Source: Candidatus Gastranaerophilales bacterium
Lineage (GTDB): Bacteria > Cyanobacteriota > Vampirovibrionia > Gastranaerophilales > Gastranaerophilaceae
NCBI GenBank assembly: GCA_944323035.1
Contig: CALUQY010000020.1
Coordinates: 1 to 34,148 of the forward strand
DNA: 34,148 nucleotides
Direction: 5' to 3'
Below the pieces are notes generated by a model. That model ran no database searches and had not been told where the DNA came from. It worked only from the letters and a program-made list of their open reading frames with translations. Each line of letters opens with the position of its first letter. Position 1 is the stretch's first letter. Shown here in pieces: positions 7,929 to 18,456 of the stretch. A program made the position numbers and the translations under genes.

Positions 7929-7999
7929 TATTTTTTACTTTCGTCAAGTAGCCGCGCCGTAACATTTCTTTGTAAAAATTAGCCCAAAAGGTTTGTTTG

Positions 8000-8008
8000 T
8001 GCTACAAT
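8000..8008 (+). promoter_or_regulatory. Putative extended -10 promoter of gyrB
   Basis: TGCTACAAT is a TGn-extended -10 element 30 bp before the gyrB ATG. No good -35 box is visible at the expected distance, as is common for extended -10 promoters. AGGGAG at 8025-8030 is the ribosome binding site. Confidence 0.45.
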
Positions 8009-8026
8009 TAAGGTATATAGAATTAG

Positions 8027-10570
<2,544 letters not shown>

Positions 10571-10657
10571 AAAGAAGGCAACATGTCAGTAGATACTAAA
10601 AATATTAAAGATATCATTACCCGCATGCACCAGCAGAAAAATGGGAGAGAAAATCAA

Positions 10658-11314
10658 ATGAGAAAACAACTAATCTTTTTAGGACCGCCGGCCTGCGGCA
10701 AAGGAACACAAACCAATATGCTGGCAGAACATCTTAAACTACCTCACGTTGATACCGGTTCACTTCTCAGAGCCGAAATCAAAGGAGAAACTCCGAACGG
10801 GATTGTCGCAAAATCTTTTATTGACAAAGGTTTACTTGTTCCTGTAGAACTGGTTGCCAAAATAATTAAAGACAGACTTGCACAAGAAGACTGCCGGCAC
10901 GGCTATATTCTTGACGGGTTTCCGAGAAGCCTTGAACAAGCAGAAGCGCTTGAGGCTATGAATCAGGAACTTAACGGCCCTGAAGGTTCGGATTTCAGAG
11001 CAATATATTTTGATCTGGATCAGGATGTTCTTATCTCAAGAATAGTAAACCGCCGTTCCTGCTCCAAATGCGGTGAAATTTATAATATCAAAACCCACCC
11101 GACCAAAGTTGAAGGAATTTGCGACAAATGCGGCGGAGAGTTGACACAAAGAAAAGATGACAACGAAGAAACCGCAAAAGCGCGTTTTGACACATATTTC
11201 CACGAAACTGCACCTTTGATTGACTATTACAAGAACAAAGGCGTTTTAAGAACAATCGACGCTAACGGAACAATCGACGAAGTCTGGGAAAGACTTTTAG
11301 AAGTAATCAAATAA
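10658..11314 (+). CDS. adk: Adenylate kinase
   Basis: A 218-aa enzyme catalysing 2 ADP to ATP plus AMP. It shows the P-loop GPPACGKGTQ (9-18), the NMP-binding segment and DGFPRSLEQAEAL (86-98). The long LID carries a four-cysteine zinc site at Cys135, Cys138, Cys155 and Cys158. The start is placed at the ATG at 10658: the family begins right before QLIFLGPP, and GGGAGAG lies just upstream. An in-frame ATG at 10583 with AAGG five bases upstream would add 25 hydrophilic residues, so a longer form is possible. It follows gyrB by a short gap and ends at a strong terminator. Confidence 0.93.
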   Translation: MRKQLIFLGPPACGKGTQTNMLAEHLKLPHVDTGSLLRAEIKGETPNGIVAKSFIDKGLLVPVELVAKIIKDRLAQEDCRHGYILDGFPRSLEQAEALEAMNQELNGPEGSDFRAIYFDLDQDVLISRIVNRRSCSKCGEIYNIKTHPTKVEGICDKCGGELTQRKDDNEETAKARFDTYFHETAPLIDYYKNKGVLRTIDANGTIDEVWERLLEVIK

Positions 11315-11319
11315 AAAAA

Positions 11320-11343
11320 GGAGCCGACCGGCTCCTCTTTTTT
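11320..11343 (+). terminator. Rho-independent terminator after adk
   Basis: GGAGCC (11320-11325) pairs with GGCTCC (11330-11335) around GACC and is followed by TCTTTTTT. Confidence 0.88.
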
Positions 11344-11352
11344 ATCTACAGT

Positions 11353-11373
11353 GCGCAGCCCGACGGGCTGCGC
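11353..11373. repeat. Perfect GC hairpin
   Basis: GCGCAGCCC (11353-11361) and GGGCTGCGC (11365-11373) form a perfect 9-bp stem with a three-base loop, between the adk terminator and repeat copy A. No T run follows on either strand, so it looks like a palindromic repeat rather than a terminator. Confidence 0.6.
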
Positions 11374-11377
11374 CAAG

Positions 11378-11529
11378 CAATAAAGCAGTTCTCCGCCGCA
11401 CCGCCTCGCTGAACCGCGAGCCGTTAGCGGCTGCGCTGTCTAATACGCCACTCAAAAGGCTCGCTTGCGTGAGCGGGAGTTGCTACGCAACTCATTCACG
11501 CCACGTTCCTTATCGCGAGCCTTTCTCGG
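11378..11529 (+). repeat. 152-bp structured dispersed repeat, copy A
   Basis: It starts CAATAAAGCAGTTCTCCGCC and ends CGCGAGCCTTTCTCGG. It matches 28939-29090 over its full length with only two differences, both in the loop of the GAGTTGC/GCAACTC hairpin (TAC here, TCT there). Other internal pairings include CCG-TTAG-CGG and an outer GGCTCGC (11458-11464) with GCGAGCC (11515-11521). It ends six bases from the nadE stop codon. Confidence 0.85.
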
Positions 11530-11535
11530 ACAACT

Positions 11536-12951
11536 CTAATACAGTTTTTGCACAACCGGAAGATTTATTCCTTTTGTAAAAGATTTTTCGGTCAGACGGA
11601 CGCCCAGACAGTTTTGTTTACGTTTAAACTGTGCGCGATAAATTCGTCTTACGGTTTCTTTGACTAAATCTCTATCATATTTTTTTGCGATATCATCAAT
11701 TTGCAGATTTTGTTCCAGATACATTTCGATAATATCATCCAGAACCGCGTATTCCGGCAGACTGTCCTGATCTTTCTGCCCCGGATGAAGTTCTGCGGAT
11801 GGTGCTTTATCAATAATTTCCTGCGGAATAATAATTCCGTTTCTGTTTATATAATTAGCAACCATATAAACATTTGTTTTGGTAAGGTCGCAAATCAAAT
11901 TCAGACCGCCGCAAAGATCTCCGTAAAGCGTGCCGTAGCCCATTGCGGCTTCTGACTTGTTGCCGGTCGAAAGCAGGAGATAGTTTTCGCGGTTGGAATA
12001 GAACATCAAAATCAGCCCGCGAAGTCTTGCCTGAAGATTTTCTTCTGCAAGGTCATTTTTGCGAACTTTTGCTATATCCGAGATAAATTCATCAAACAAA
12101 GGTGTAATCGGATGAGTAATAGTTTTAATCCCTAAATTTTTGGCAAGCGCAAGAGAATCGTCAATGCTGCCCTGAGAAGAATACATACTCGGCATCAAAA
12201 TTCCAAGGACATTTTTTTTGCCGATAGCTTCAACTGCAAGCGCCGCGGTCAGTGCGCTGTCAATGCCACCTGAAAGCCCCAGTACCACCTTTTTAAATCC
12301 GGTATTTTCACAGTATTCACGCAGCGCGAACGTAATAACGTCAATAATTTGTTGTTCAATAGGTGCATTATTAGGGGTTACAGGCTTTGCAAAATCAATT
12401 ATTTCAATACTTTCTTCACACAAAGGCGCCTGATAAACGAGTTTTCCGTCAGCGTTTTTCGCAAAACTTGCACCGTAATAGATGCTTTCATCAGCCATAC
12501 CAACGCCGTTAACGTAAATAAAATTGCAGTGAGGCTGGATTGAATCCATAAATTCTTCGACAGAATTTATAGCATAATAACGGTTGTGCGCAAGGATATA
12601 CAAATCACATTCAATGTCATCTTCAAATTTATCGGAAACGTAAACTTTTTTGCCTTTAATATCGTACATGCCAAACTCATCCGGCTCGACGAATTCACCG
12701 CTGTGATACAGGAGATCGCCGATAAACACGTATTTTTCACCAACACGGGCTGCAATTTTTTCAAAGAAATCCCCTTCGCGCTTTCCGGCCCTCTCGTCAA
12801 GTATCAAATCCTTACCGCCGCAATTTGTCAAATCATACTGCGGGAAAACAATGATTTCCGTCTGGATTTTTTCCAGATTTTCAAATACCTGTTTAAGGTT
12901 AAAAGCGAAATCCGCTGTTTTAAAACGACTTTGAACAACTGTTATTTTCAT
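11536..12951 (-). CDS. nadE: NAD synthetase with a degenerate glutaminase domain
   Basis: A 471-aa enzyme for the last step of NAD synthesis, amidating deamido-NAD with ATP. The synthetase domain is intact: LGLSGGIDSALTAALA (PP-loop, about 224-239), LLLSTGNKSEAAMGYGTLYGD and PSAELHPGQKDQDSLP. The N-terminal nitrilase-like domain is recognisable (FIYVNGVGMADES, then YGASFAKNADGKLV) but short. The usual catalytic Glu of FPEL is Gln38 (VFPQYDLT), the Lys segment is gone, and the ICEDLW cysteine position reads VSDKFED. The protein therefore probably uses free ammonia or a separate glutaminase. The ATG lies four bases after the ftsQ stop, with GGAG inside ftsQ. It is last in the mur operon. Confidence 0.9.
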   Translation of the reverse strand: MKITVVQSRFKTADFAFNLKQVFENLEKIQTEIIVFPQYDLTNCGGKDLILDERAGKREGDFFEKIAARVGEKYVFIGDLLYHSGEFVEPDEFGMYDIKGKKVYVSDKFEDDIECDLYILAHNRYYAINSVEEFMDSIQPHCNFIYVNGVGMADESIYYGASFAKNADGKLVYQAPLCEESIEIIDFAKPVTPNNAPIEQQIIDVITFALREYCENTGFKKVVLGLSGGIDSALTAALAVEAIGKKNVLGILMPSMYSSQGSIDDSLALAKNLGIKTITHPITPLFDEFISDIAKVRKNDLAEENLQARLRGLILMFYSNRENYLLLSTGNKSEAAMGYGTLYGDLCGGLNLICDLTKTNVYMVANYINRNGIIIPQEIIDKAPSAELHPGQKDQDSLPEYAVLDDIIEMYLEQNLQIDDIAKKYDRDLVKETVRRIYRAQFKRKQNCLGVRLTEKSFTKGINLPVVQKLY

Positions 12952-12955
12952 AAGC

Positions 12956-13810
12956 TTACTCCAATTTTAGATAAGGATCTTTCCAACGTAAATCCAGATA
13001 TTTAATACGTTCATCCATCAATTTGATTTCAGGCAGGATTGCCGGAAGTTTTTGAACTCTGTCGCAGGCGGTTTTGTCAAACTTGCCAAGACGGATATTC
13101 AACGATGATATTTTAACATAAACATCCTCAGGGTTGCGAAAATCTATATATTCGACCCGTTCTTTTGAATATGTTTCAACGCATTTTGCGAATTGCACAA
13201 GATCATCAACCCGTTCTTTACCCCATTTGTGGTAATCATCACCTTTATTACCGTACGATAGGATTAACAAAGTGTGAAAATCTGCGATATAAGGTGCATA
13301 TTCTCTGCCGACAAGCGTTCCGTCCTGCGTAAAGTACGCGACAGGAGCTGTTTCAATATCCGGAGAGATTGTAATTACAGGGATACGTTCTTTAAATATC
13401 AAATCTATACGCGCAGGAAACGCATAGCGTCTGATATAAACATCCTCCACAGGCGGAAGTTCCAGAAGAAGTTTTTTTAATTCGTCTGTTTTTTGTACAA
13501 AAATCGGTGTTCCTTCTGCCTGAAAACCGCTCAGGAGAGTGTAAATTTTCTCATCCGGAACAATATCGTTATTCAAAAGCTTAATAACTTCCGAATCAGA
13601 ATGCGCAAAGGCTTCCGGATTAATGTACCAGCCCGGAAGTTTCAAAAGATAATAAGTTCCGACAATCAAAAGCGAACTCACGAGAAATCTGCAAAAGGTG
13701 TGAATATGTTTCAAATGCACCTGTTTGCCGCGCACACGTCTTTGACGCAGGCGTTTTTTCACTTCCCGCTCGTGGTTTTCTATGTCAAATTCTTCCATTT
13801 CTTCTGTCAT
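12956..13810 (-). CDS. ftsQ: Cell division protein FtsQ/DivIB-like
   Basis: A 284-aa single-pass membrane protein. A charged cytoplasmic N-terminus (1-38, Arg/Lys-rich) precedes one membrane span (about 39-58). A POTRA-like segment follows (about 70-142, with LPPVEDVYIRRYAFPARIDL and KERIPVI), then the FtsQ domain (GTLVGREY and the C-terminal IKYLDLRWKDPYLK). In the family it bridges early and late divisome proteins in the periplasm. Identification rests on this topology, the YIRR-P-IDL-ERIP pattern and its place after ddl. It starts in a one-base TAATG overlap with the ddl stop. No ftsZ follows; nadE does. Confidence 0.88.
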   Translation of the reverse strand: MTEEMEEFDIENHEREVKKRLRQRRVRGKQVHLKHIHTFCRFLVSSLLIVGTYYLLKLPGWYINPEAFAHSDSEVIKLLNNDIVPDEKIYTLLSGFQAEGTPIFVQKTDELKKLLLELPPVEDVYIRRYAFPARIDLIFKERIPVITISPDIETAPVAYFTQDGTLVGREYAPYIADFHTLLILSYGNKGDDYHKWGKERVDDLVQFAKCVETYSKERVEYIDFRNPEDVYVKISSLNIRLGKFDKTACDRVQKLPAILPEIKLMDERIKYLDLRWKDPYLKLE

Positions 13811-14754
13811 TACTTATTAAGTCCTGCGCTTTGTAAAATCAGTAACACCAAGTTGTCATAATCAATACCCATAACGGCAGACTGTGCCGGCAAATCGCTG
13901 GTTTCAGTCATTCCCGGGCTTGTATTTATTTCTAAGAAATATGGTTTATCTTCTTTTATCATAAAATCGACACGTGAAACACCCGAACATCCCGCAGTTT
14001 CATGCGCTTTAACCGCTATTTTTTTAACAAGCTCCGTTGCTTCTTTTGAAAGTCCGGTTGCAGGAACGATGAATTCTGAAAGTCCTTTTGTATATTTTGC
14101 ATCAAAATCGTACCATTCGGTTTTAGTTCTTATCTCAAGAATTTCTGTTGCAAAAGCTTTGCCGTCTTTTTCCAGAACCCCGACTGTTACAAAAAATCCG
14201 TCAATAAATTCTTCAATCAAAACATCGTCGTTATATTTAACAGCGTCGTTATAAGCTTTTTCAAGTTCTTCCGGCTTATTAACCTTAGTCATCCCAAAGC
14301 TTGAGCCTTCGCTGACCGGTTTTGTAATAAGCGGATATGAAAGCGATTTAACCGCTTCCATGACATTTTCACCTTTGCGGACAAACACGGATTTTATCAG
14401 AGGAATTTCTTTGCAGGTGGAAAGCATTCTTTTTGTATATTCTTTATTCATGCAAACCGAACTTGCCATAACCCCGCAGCCTGTGTAAGGGATTTTGAGG
14501 ATTTCCAGAAGCCCCTGAATACAGCCGTCCTCGCCGTACTTCCCGTGAAGCGCGTTGTATGCTATATCAAAATTGCCTTCTTTTAAAGTTTGAGCAATAT
14601 TCTCGTCTACAACTACCATTTGGGCATTTTTAAACCCTAAACGCTGCAAAGCCTCAAAGCAGCCCTTGCCGGAACGCATTGAAACTTCACGTTCTGACGA
14701 CATTCCGCCGCACAAAACAGCTATTTTTGCATCTTTTGATATAACATTTTGCAT
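13810..14754 (-). CDS. ddl: D-alanine--D-alanine ligase
   Basis: A 314-aa ATP-grasp enzyme that joins two D-alanines for the peptidoglycan pentapeptide. It shows VLCGGMSSEREVSMRSG at the N-terminus, NALHGKYGEDGCIQGLLE, the ATP-binding stretch ITKPVSEGSSFGM, EEFIDGFFVTVGVL, and the C-terminal active-site segment FLEINTSPGMTETSDLP. The length is normal. The start overlaps the last 34 bases of murB, and the stop overlaps the ftsQ start by one base, so it sits in a tightly coupled wall-synthesis operon. Confidence 0.95.
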   Translation of the reverse strand: MQNVISKDAKIAVLCGGMSSEREVSMRSGKGCFEALQRLGFKNAQMVVVDENIAQTLKEGNFDIAYNALHGKYGEDGCIQGLLEILKIPYTGCGVMASSVCMNKEYTKRMLSTCKEIPLIKSVFVRKGENVMEAVKSLSYPLITKPVSEGSSFGMTKVNKPEELEKAYNDAVKYNDDVLIEEFIDGFFVTVGVLEKDGKAFATEILEIRTKTEWYDFDAKYTKGLSEFIVPATGLSKEATELVKKIAVKAHETAGCSGVSRVDFMIKEDKPYFLEINTSPGMTETSDLPAQSAVMGIDYDNLVLLILQSAGLNK

Positions 14755-15632
14755 AATTCGTCCTCTCTTTTATTATTTCCGCCAAGAAAAATTATTTCCG
14801 GCTCCAAGTTTATTCCAAATTTTTCCTTAACCGCATCGCGCATCTTTAGCATTAGTTCAAGCACATCCAGCGAACTTCCGCAATTTGAATTAACAATAAA
14901 GTTAGCATGGTTTTCCCAAACTTCGACCCCTCCCTGTTTTAAACCTTTTACGCCGCACTCATCCAGAAGTTTTCCGGCAGAATTCCCCGGCGGGTTTTTG
15001 AAAATGCTCCCGCAATTCGGCAGACTGAGTAAAGGCTGGTGTGAACGCCGGAATTCAAGACAGGCCTGCATCCGCGCATTGACCTTTTCCGGTTCCATAG
15101 GCTCCAGTTCAAACACTGCACTTAAAACTTTTATCCCTTTTTCCTGACAGATTGAAGTGCGGTAGCCAAAATTCATCTCATCTTTTGTAAGTGCAAAAAC
15201 GCCGCGTTCTAAACTGTAACAGCGGGCTTTAATAAAGTTATCAGAAACCGCCTGCCCGTTGGCGGACGCATTCATATAAACCTCACCGCCGACAGCCCCC
15301 GGGAAACCTATCATAAATTCTAACCCTGCAAGCCCCGCTCTTGCGGCTTCCTGCGCAAGTTTCTGGCCTTTAACCCCGCATTCGGCGCTGACACGGCGGC
15401 CTTCAATACAAATTCTGTTCATTTTTGACGTCAAAATCACAGCCCCAGGATAACCGCTATCCGAAATCAAAACATTTGAAATGTTTCCAAGAACCACAGC
15501 CTGCGGCTCTTGCACCAGAATTCCAACGAAATCCTCTTCACATTCAGGGAAATACGCACGCGCAACTGAACCGCCAATTTTAAAACTGGTAAGTTTTTTT
15601 ATCTCAAAATTTTCCTCAAAATTAATTACCAA
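14721..15632 (-). CDS. murB: UDP-N-acetylenolpyruvoylglucosamine reductase
   Basis: A 303-aa FAD enzyme that reduces enolpyruvyl-UDP-GlcNAc to UDP-MurNAc. It shows LTSFKIGG, the FAD loop region LGNISNVLISDSG, MIGFPGAVGGEVYMNA, NFGYRTSI, the catalytic loop NCGSIFKNPPG and the C-terminal GGVEVWENHANFIVN and LEPEIIFLG. The compact C-terminal layout suggests a type II MurB. The start is TTG (15630-15632) with AAGGAG at 15643-15648; no ATG competes. It overlaps murC by 11 bases and ddl by 34. Confidence 0.94.
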   Translation of the reverse strand: MVINFEENFEIKKLTSFKIGGSVARAYFPECEEDFVGILVQEPQAVVLGNISNVLISDSGYPGAVILTSKMNRICIEGRRVSAECGVKGQKLAQEAARAGLAGLEFMIGFPGAVGGEVYMNASANGQAVSDNFIKARCYSLERGVFALTKDEMNFGYRTSICQEKGIKVLSAVFELEPMEPEKVNARMQACLEFRRSHQPLLSLPNCGSIFKNPPGNSAGKLLDECGVKGLKQGGVEVWENHANFIVNSNCGSSLDVLELMLKMRDAVKEKFGINLEPEIIFLGGNNKREDELCKMLYQKMQK

Positions 15633-17001
15633 GTTTCAAAATCTCCTTATCAAGAGTCAAAAGTTCTTTGCCTAAATTCGTAATTGTTCCTGCACCAAGA
15701 CCGATTACGACATCACCGTCTTTTAAGAGCGGAAGCAAAGTTTTAGCAACAGCTTTCATATCGCCGCCAAGGTATTTAGCGCCAAGTTCAGAGGCAAAAT
15801 TTTCACCGCTAACCCCTTCTATAGGCTCTTCCGATGCAGCATAAACATCCGTTACAACAACCAAATCCGCCTTCAATGCAGCAATAAAATCCTGCCATAA
15901 ACTTTGAAGTCTGGTATAGCGGTGCGGCTGGAATACGGCGACAACGCGTCTGCCTTCAAACGCTTTTGCTGCCTCAAGTGTTGCCCTGATTTCAGTCGGG
16001 TGGTGCGCATAATCATCATATAAATCCGCCTTAACACTATTTTCAAGTTTGCCGACATGCTGGAACCGCCTTCCCATGCCGGAAAATGCAGCGAAATACT
16101 CTTTCAATCCGGCGACATCCACACCTGCCAGATAAAGCGCCGCAATAACAGCGAGAGAATTGTAAACATTATGGCGGCCTTTGAGAATAATTTTAAACTC
16201 TGACACAAATTGATTTTTATAATAAACATCAAAGGTCGTAAAATCAGCGCCGTATTTAATATTATTAGCAACGAAATCGGCATCCGCGTCAATTGCATAC
16301 GTATAAATATCCCCGCAAATTATCTTTTTCAACTGACAAACGCCTTCATCATCTTCGTTTAAAAGGATTTCAGCCCCGTCTTTCAACTTTGAGATAAATT
16401 TATGGAAAGTCGCAACAACAGATTTTAACCCTTCCTTATAAAAATCAAGGTGGTCAGCTTCAAGATTATTTACGACAATAATATCCGGCGAATATTTAAC
16501 AATTGTTCCGTCACTTTCATCAAGTTCCGCAATAAAGTATGCGCCATTTTTGCACTGCGCATTTGTGTTCAATTCCGGAACTATTCCGCCGTCAACAAAA
16601 GAAGGTTCAAGCCCGCCTTTTTCAAGGACATAAGAACACAAGCCGCTTGTCGTTGTTTTGCCGTGGGTTCCTGAAAACCCGATAAAACATTTTTCGCTTC
16701 TCGAAATTTCCGCAAGCAAATCCGAGCGGTGGTAAACCGGCAAGCCTAATTCTTTTGCTTTTTTCAATTCCGGATTATCTTCTTTCACGGCAGAACTTGC
16801 AATAACTACGCAATTTTCAGGAAGATTTTTTTCATCATGACCGATAAAAACTTTTGCGCCGAGTTGACGCAGTTTTTCAATATATTTGCCGTCGGAGATG
16901 TCTGAACCTGAAACCTCACAGCCGTTTTCCAATAAATACTTAGCTAAACCGCTCATTCCGATTCCGCCAATAGCGATAAAATGATATTTCTTCTTATTCA
17001 A
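15622..17001 (-). CDS. murC: UDP-N-acetylmuramate--L-alanine ligase
   Basis: A 459-aa Mur ligase that adds L-alanine to UDP-MurNAc. It shows the nucleotide-binding N-terminus IAIGGIGMSGLAKYLLENG, the ATP loop GFSGTHGKTTTSGL, ELDESDGTIVKYSPD, NLEADHLDFY, and the Mur C-terminal motif YDDYAHHPTEI followed by VFQPHRYTRL. The start is TTG at 16999-17001 with AGAGGA about 10 bases upstream; the next in-frame ATG would remove the dinucleotide-binding loop. It is the first gene of murC-murB-ddl-ftsQ-nadE. A TATAAT lies at 17040-17045 on the minus strand upstream. Confidence 0.95.
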   Translation of the reverse strand: MNKKKYHFIAIGGIGMSGLAKYLLENGCEVSGSDISDGKYIEKLRQLGAKVFIGHDEKNLPENCVVIASSAVKEDNPELKKAKELGLPVYHRSDLLAEISRSEKCFIGFSGTHGKTTTSGLCSYVLEKGGLEPSFVDGGIVPELNTNAQCKNGAYFIAELDESDGTIVKYSPDIIVVNNLEADHLDFYKEGLKSVVATFHKFISKLKDGAEILLNEDDEGVCQLKKIICGDIYTYAIDADADFVANNIKYGADFTTFDVYYKNQFVSEFKIILKGRHNVYNSLAVIAALYLAGVDVAGLKEYFAAFSGMGRRFQHVGKLENSVKADLYDDYAHHPTEIRATLEAAKAFEGRRVVAVFQPHRYTRLQSLWQDFIAALKADLVVVTDVYAASEEPIEGVSGENFASELGAKYLGGDMKAVAKTLLPLLKDGDVVIGLGAGTITNLGKELLTLDKEILKLGN

Positions 17002-17039
17002 AATTAAAATTCCTCTAAATCCCTAATCTTTATATTTAA

Positions 17040-17045
17040 ATTATA
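17040..17045 (-). promoter_or_regulatory. Putative -10 box of the murC operon
   Basis: A consensus TATAAT on the minus strand lies 38 bases before the murC TTG start, in the 96-bp gap shared with the divergent permease gene. No convincing -35 hexamer accompanies it. Confidence 0.35.
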
Positions 17046-17097
17046 ATACAAAAAAATAGTTTGAGATACCAGTTTTTTATGATAAATTAAATATATT

Positions 17098-18402
17098 ATG
17101 GAAGTAATATTTAATCCCGTTGTAGTATCAGTAATAGTGCTTTGCCTTCTTTGTCTTGGCAGAGTGAATGTTTTGCTTGCGATTTTTGTTTCATCAATTG
17201 TTGCAGGGCTTTGCGCGAAAATGCCGGTTACAGAAATTATGAATGACTTCATCTCCGGTATGGGCGGCAACTCTGAAACCGCACTGAGTTATATTCTGTT
17301 AGGCGCATTTGCCGCAACAATGACTCATTCGGGATTAGAAAGCGTTTTATCCAAGAAAATTTCAACCGTCATAAAGGGAAATGTTTATATTTTAATCGGG
17401 ATTTTAACCTGTATGGCTATATTTTCGCAGAACTTAATTCCTGTGCACATCGCGTTTATTCCGATAATTATTCCGCCTTTAATAAAGACCATGAATGCAA
17501 TGAAACTTGACCGGCGGCTTGTTGCCTGCGCTCTGGCTTTCGGGCTGAAAGCGCCTTATATTGTATTGCCGACAGGTTTCGGACTCATTTTTCAGGGGCT
17601 TCTTGCCGATAACTTAACCCAGAACGGTATTGAAATAGCAAAAAGCGAAATCTGGAAATCAACCTGGTTTCTTGGTGTTGCAATGCTTGTCGGTTACTTT
17701 TATGCAATATTTATCTCCTACAGGAAACCGCGTGAATACGCAAACTTTGAATTCGCGGGCGAAGAAGTAAAACGCTCCGATACAAAAATGAAAAAAGAGC
17801 ACTACTTAATCCTTCTTGCAGCAGCCGTAACTTTCCTTGTTCAGCTGTGGACAAAATCACTTCCGCTCGGCGCGCTTATCGGCCTTGGCGTAATTTTCGG
17901 CACCGGCGCAATAAATTATCAAAAAATGGATAAAGTTATCAACGAAGGTATCGGTTTAATGGGGTATGTCGCTTTTGTAATGCTTGTTGCAGCAGGATTT
18001 GCCGCAGTATTGAAGGCAACAGGCGGAATAGATACTTTCGTAAACGCGGTTCTGCCATTTATGACAAATAAAATTATTGCGGCAACGCTAATGCTTTTAA
18101 TCGGTCTATTTATAACCATGGGAATCGGTACGTCTTTTGGTACAATCCCGATTCTGGCAGTTCTGTTTGTACCGATTTGTATAAAGCTCGGATTCAGTAT
18201 TCCGGCGACTGTAATCGTTCTTGCCGCAGCTGCAGCGCTTGGTGATGCGGGTTCACCGGCTTCCGACACGACACTCGGACCTACCTCGGGCTTAAATGTC
18301 GACGGACAGCATAACCACATCTGGGATACCTGCATTCCTACCTTCCTACATTACAATATACCTTTGTTACTTTTCGCAATATTGTCCGTTATTATCTTTT
18401 AA
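17098..18402 (+). CDS. NhaC/YuiF-type membrane permease
   Basis: A 434-aa polytopic membrane protein with about 11-12 hydrophobic segments. It shows family features of the Na+/H+ antiporter-like group that includes B. subtilis YuiF: an N-terminal GRVNVLLAIFVSSIVAGL segment, GLESVLSKKIS, PTGFGLIFQGLLADN, and the highly characteristic loop LGDAGSPASDTTLGPTSGLN followed by DGQHNHIWDTCIPTF. Members have been linked to sodium/proton exchange or to amino-acid (histidine) uptake, so the substrate here is open. No ribosome binding site is obvious before the ATG. It is divergent from murC and followed by a small exported protein. Confidence 0.85.
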   Translation: MEVIFNPVVVSVIVLCLLCLGRVNVLLAIFVSSIVAGLCAKMPVTEIMNDFISGMGGNSETALSYILLGAFAATMTHSGLESVLSKKISTVIKGNVYILIGILTCMAIFSQNLIPVHIAFIPIIIPPLIKTMNAMKLDRRLVACALAFGLKAPYIVLPTGFGLIFQGLLADNLTQNGIEIAKSEIWKSTWFLGVAMLVGYFYAIFISYRKPREYANFEFAGEEVKRSDTKMKKEHYLILLAAAVTFLVQLWTKSLPLGALIGLGVIFGTGAINYQKMDKVINEGIGLMGYVAFVMLVAAGFAAVLKATGGIDTFVNAVLPFMTNKIIAATLMLLIGLFITMGIGTSFGTIPILAVLFVPICIKLGFSIPATVIVLAAAAALGDAGSPASDTTLGPTSGLNVDGQHNHIWDTCIPTFLHYNIPLLLFAILSVIIF

Positions 18403-18416
18403 ATTCAAAAAAACTA

Positions 18417-18425
18417 TGTTAAAAT
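18417..18425 (+). promoter_or_regulatory. Putative extended -10 promoter
   Basis: TGTTAAAAT, a TGn-extended -10 match, lies between the permease stop and the small exported gene at 18457. A strong GGAGGG ribosome site follows at 18444-18449. Confidence 0.4.
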
Positions 18426-18456
18426 AAATACAGATACGTATTTGGAGGGTTAAATA

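Noticed and set aside
10583-10657. Start of adk at the upstream ATG
   Set aside because: It is not excluded, but the family start matches the ATG at 10658 with its own GGGAGAG. The extra 25 residues have no family counterpart.
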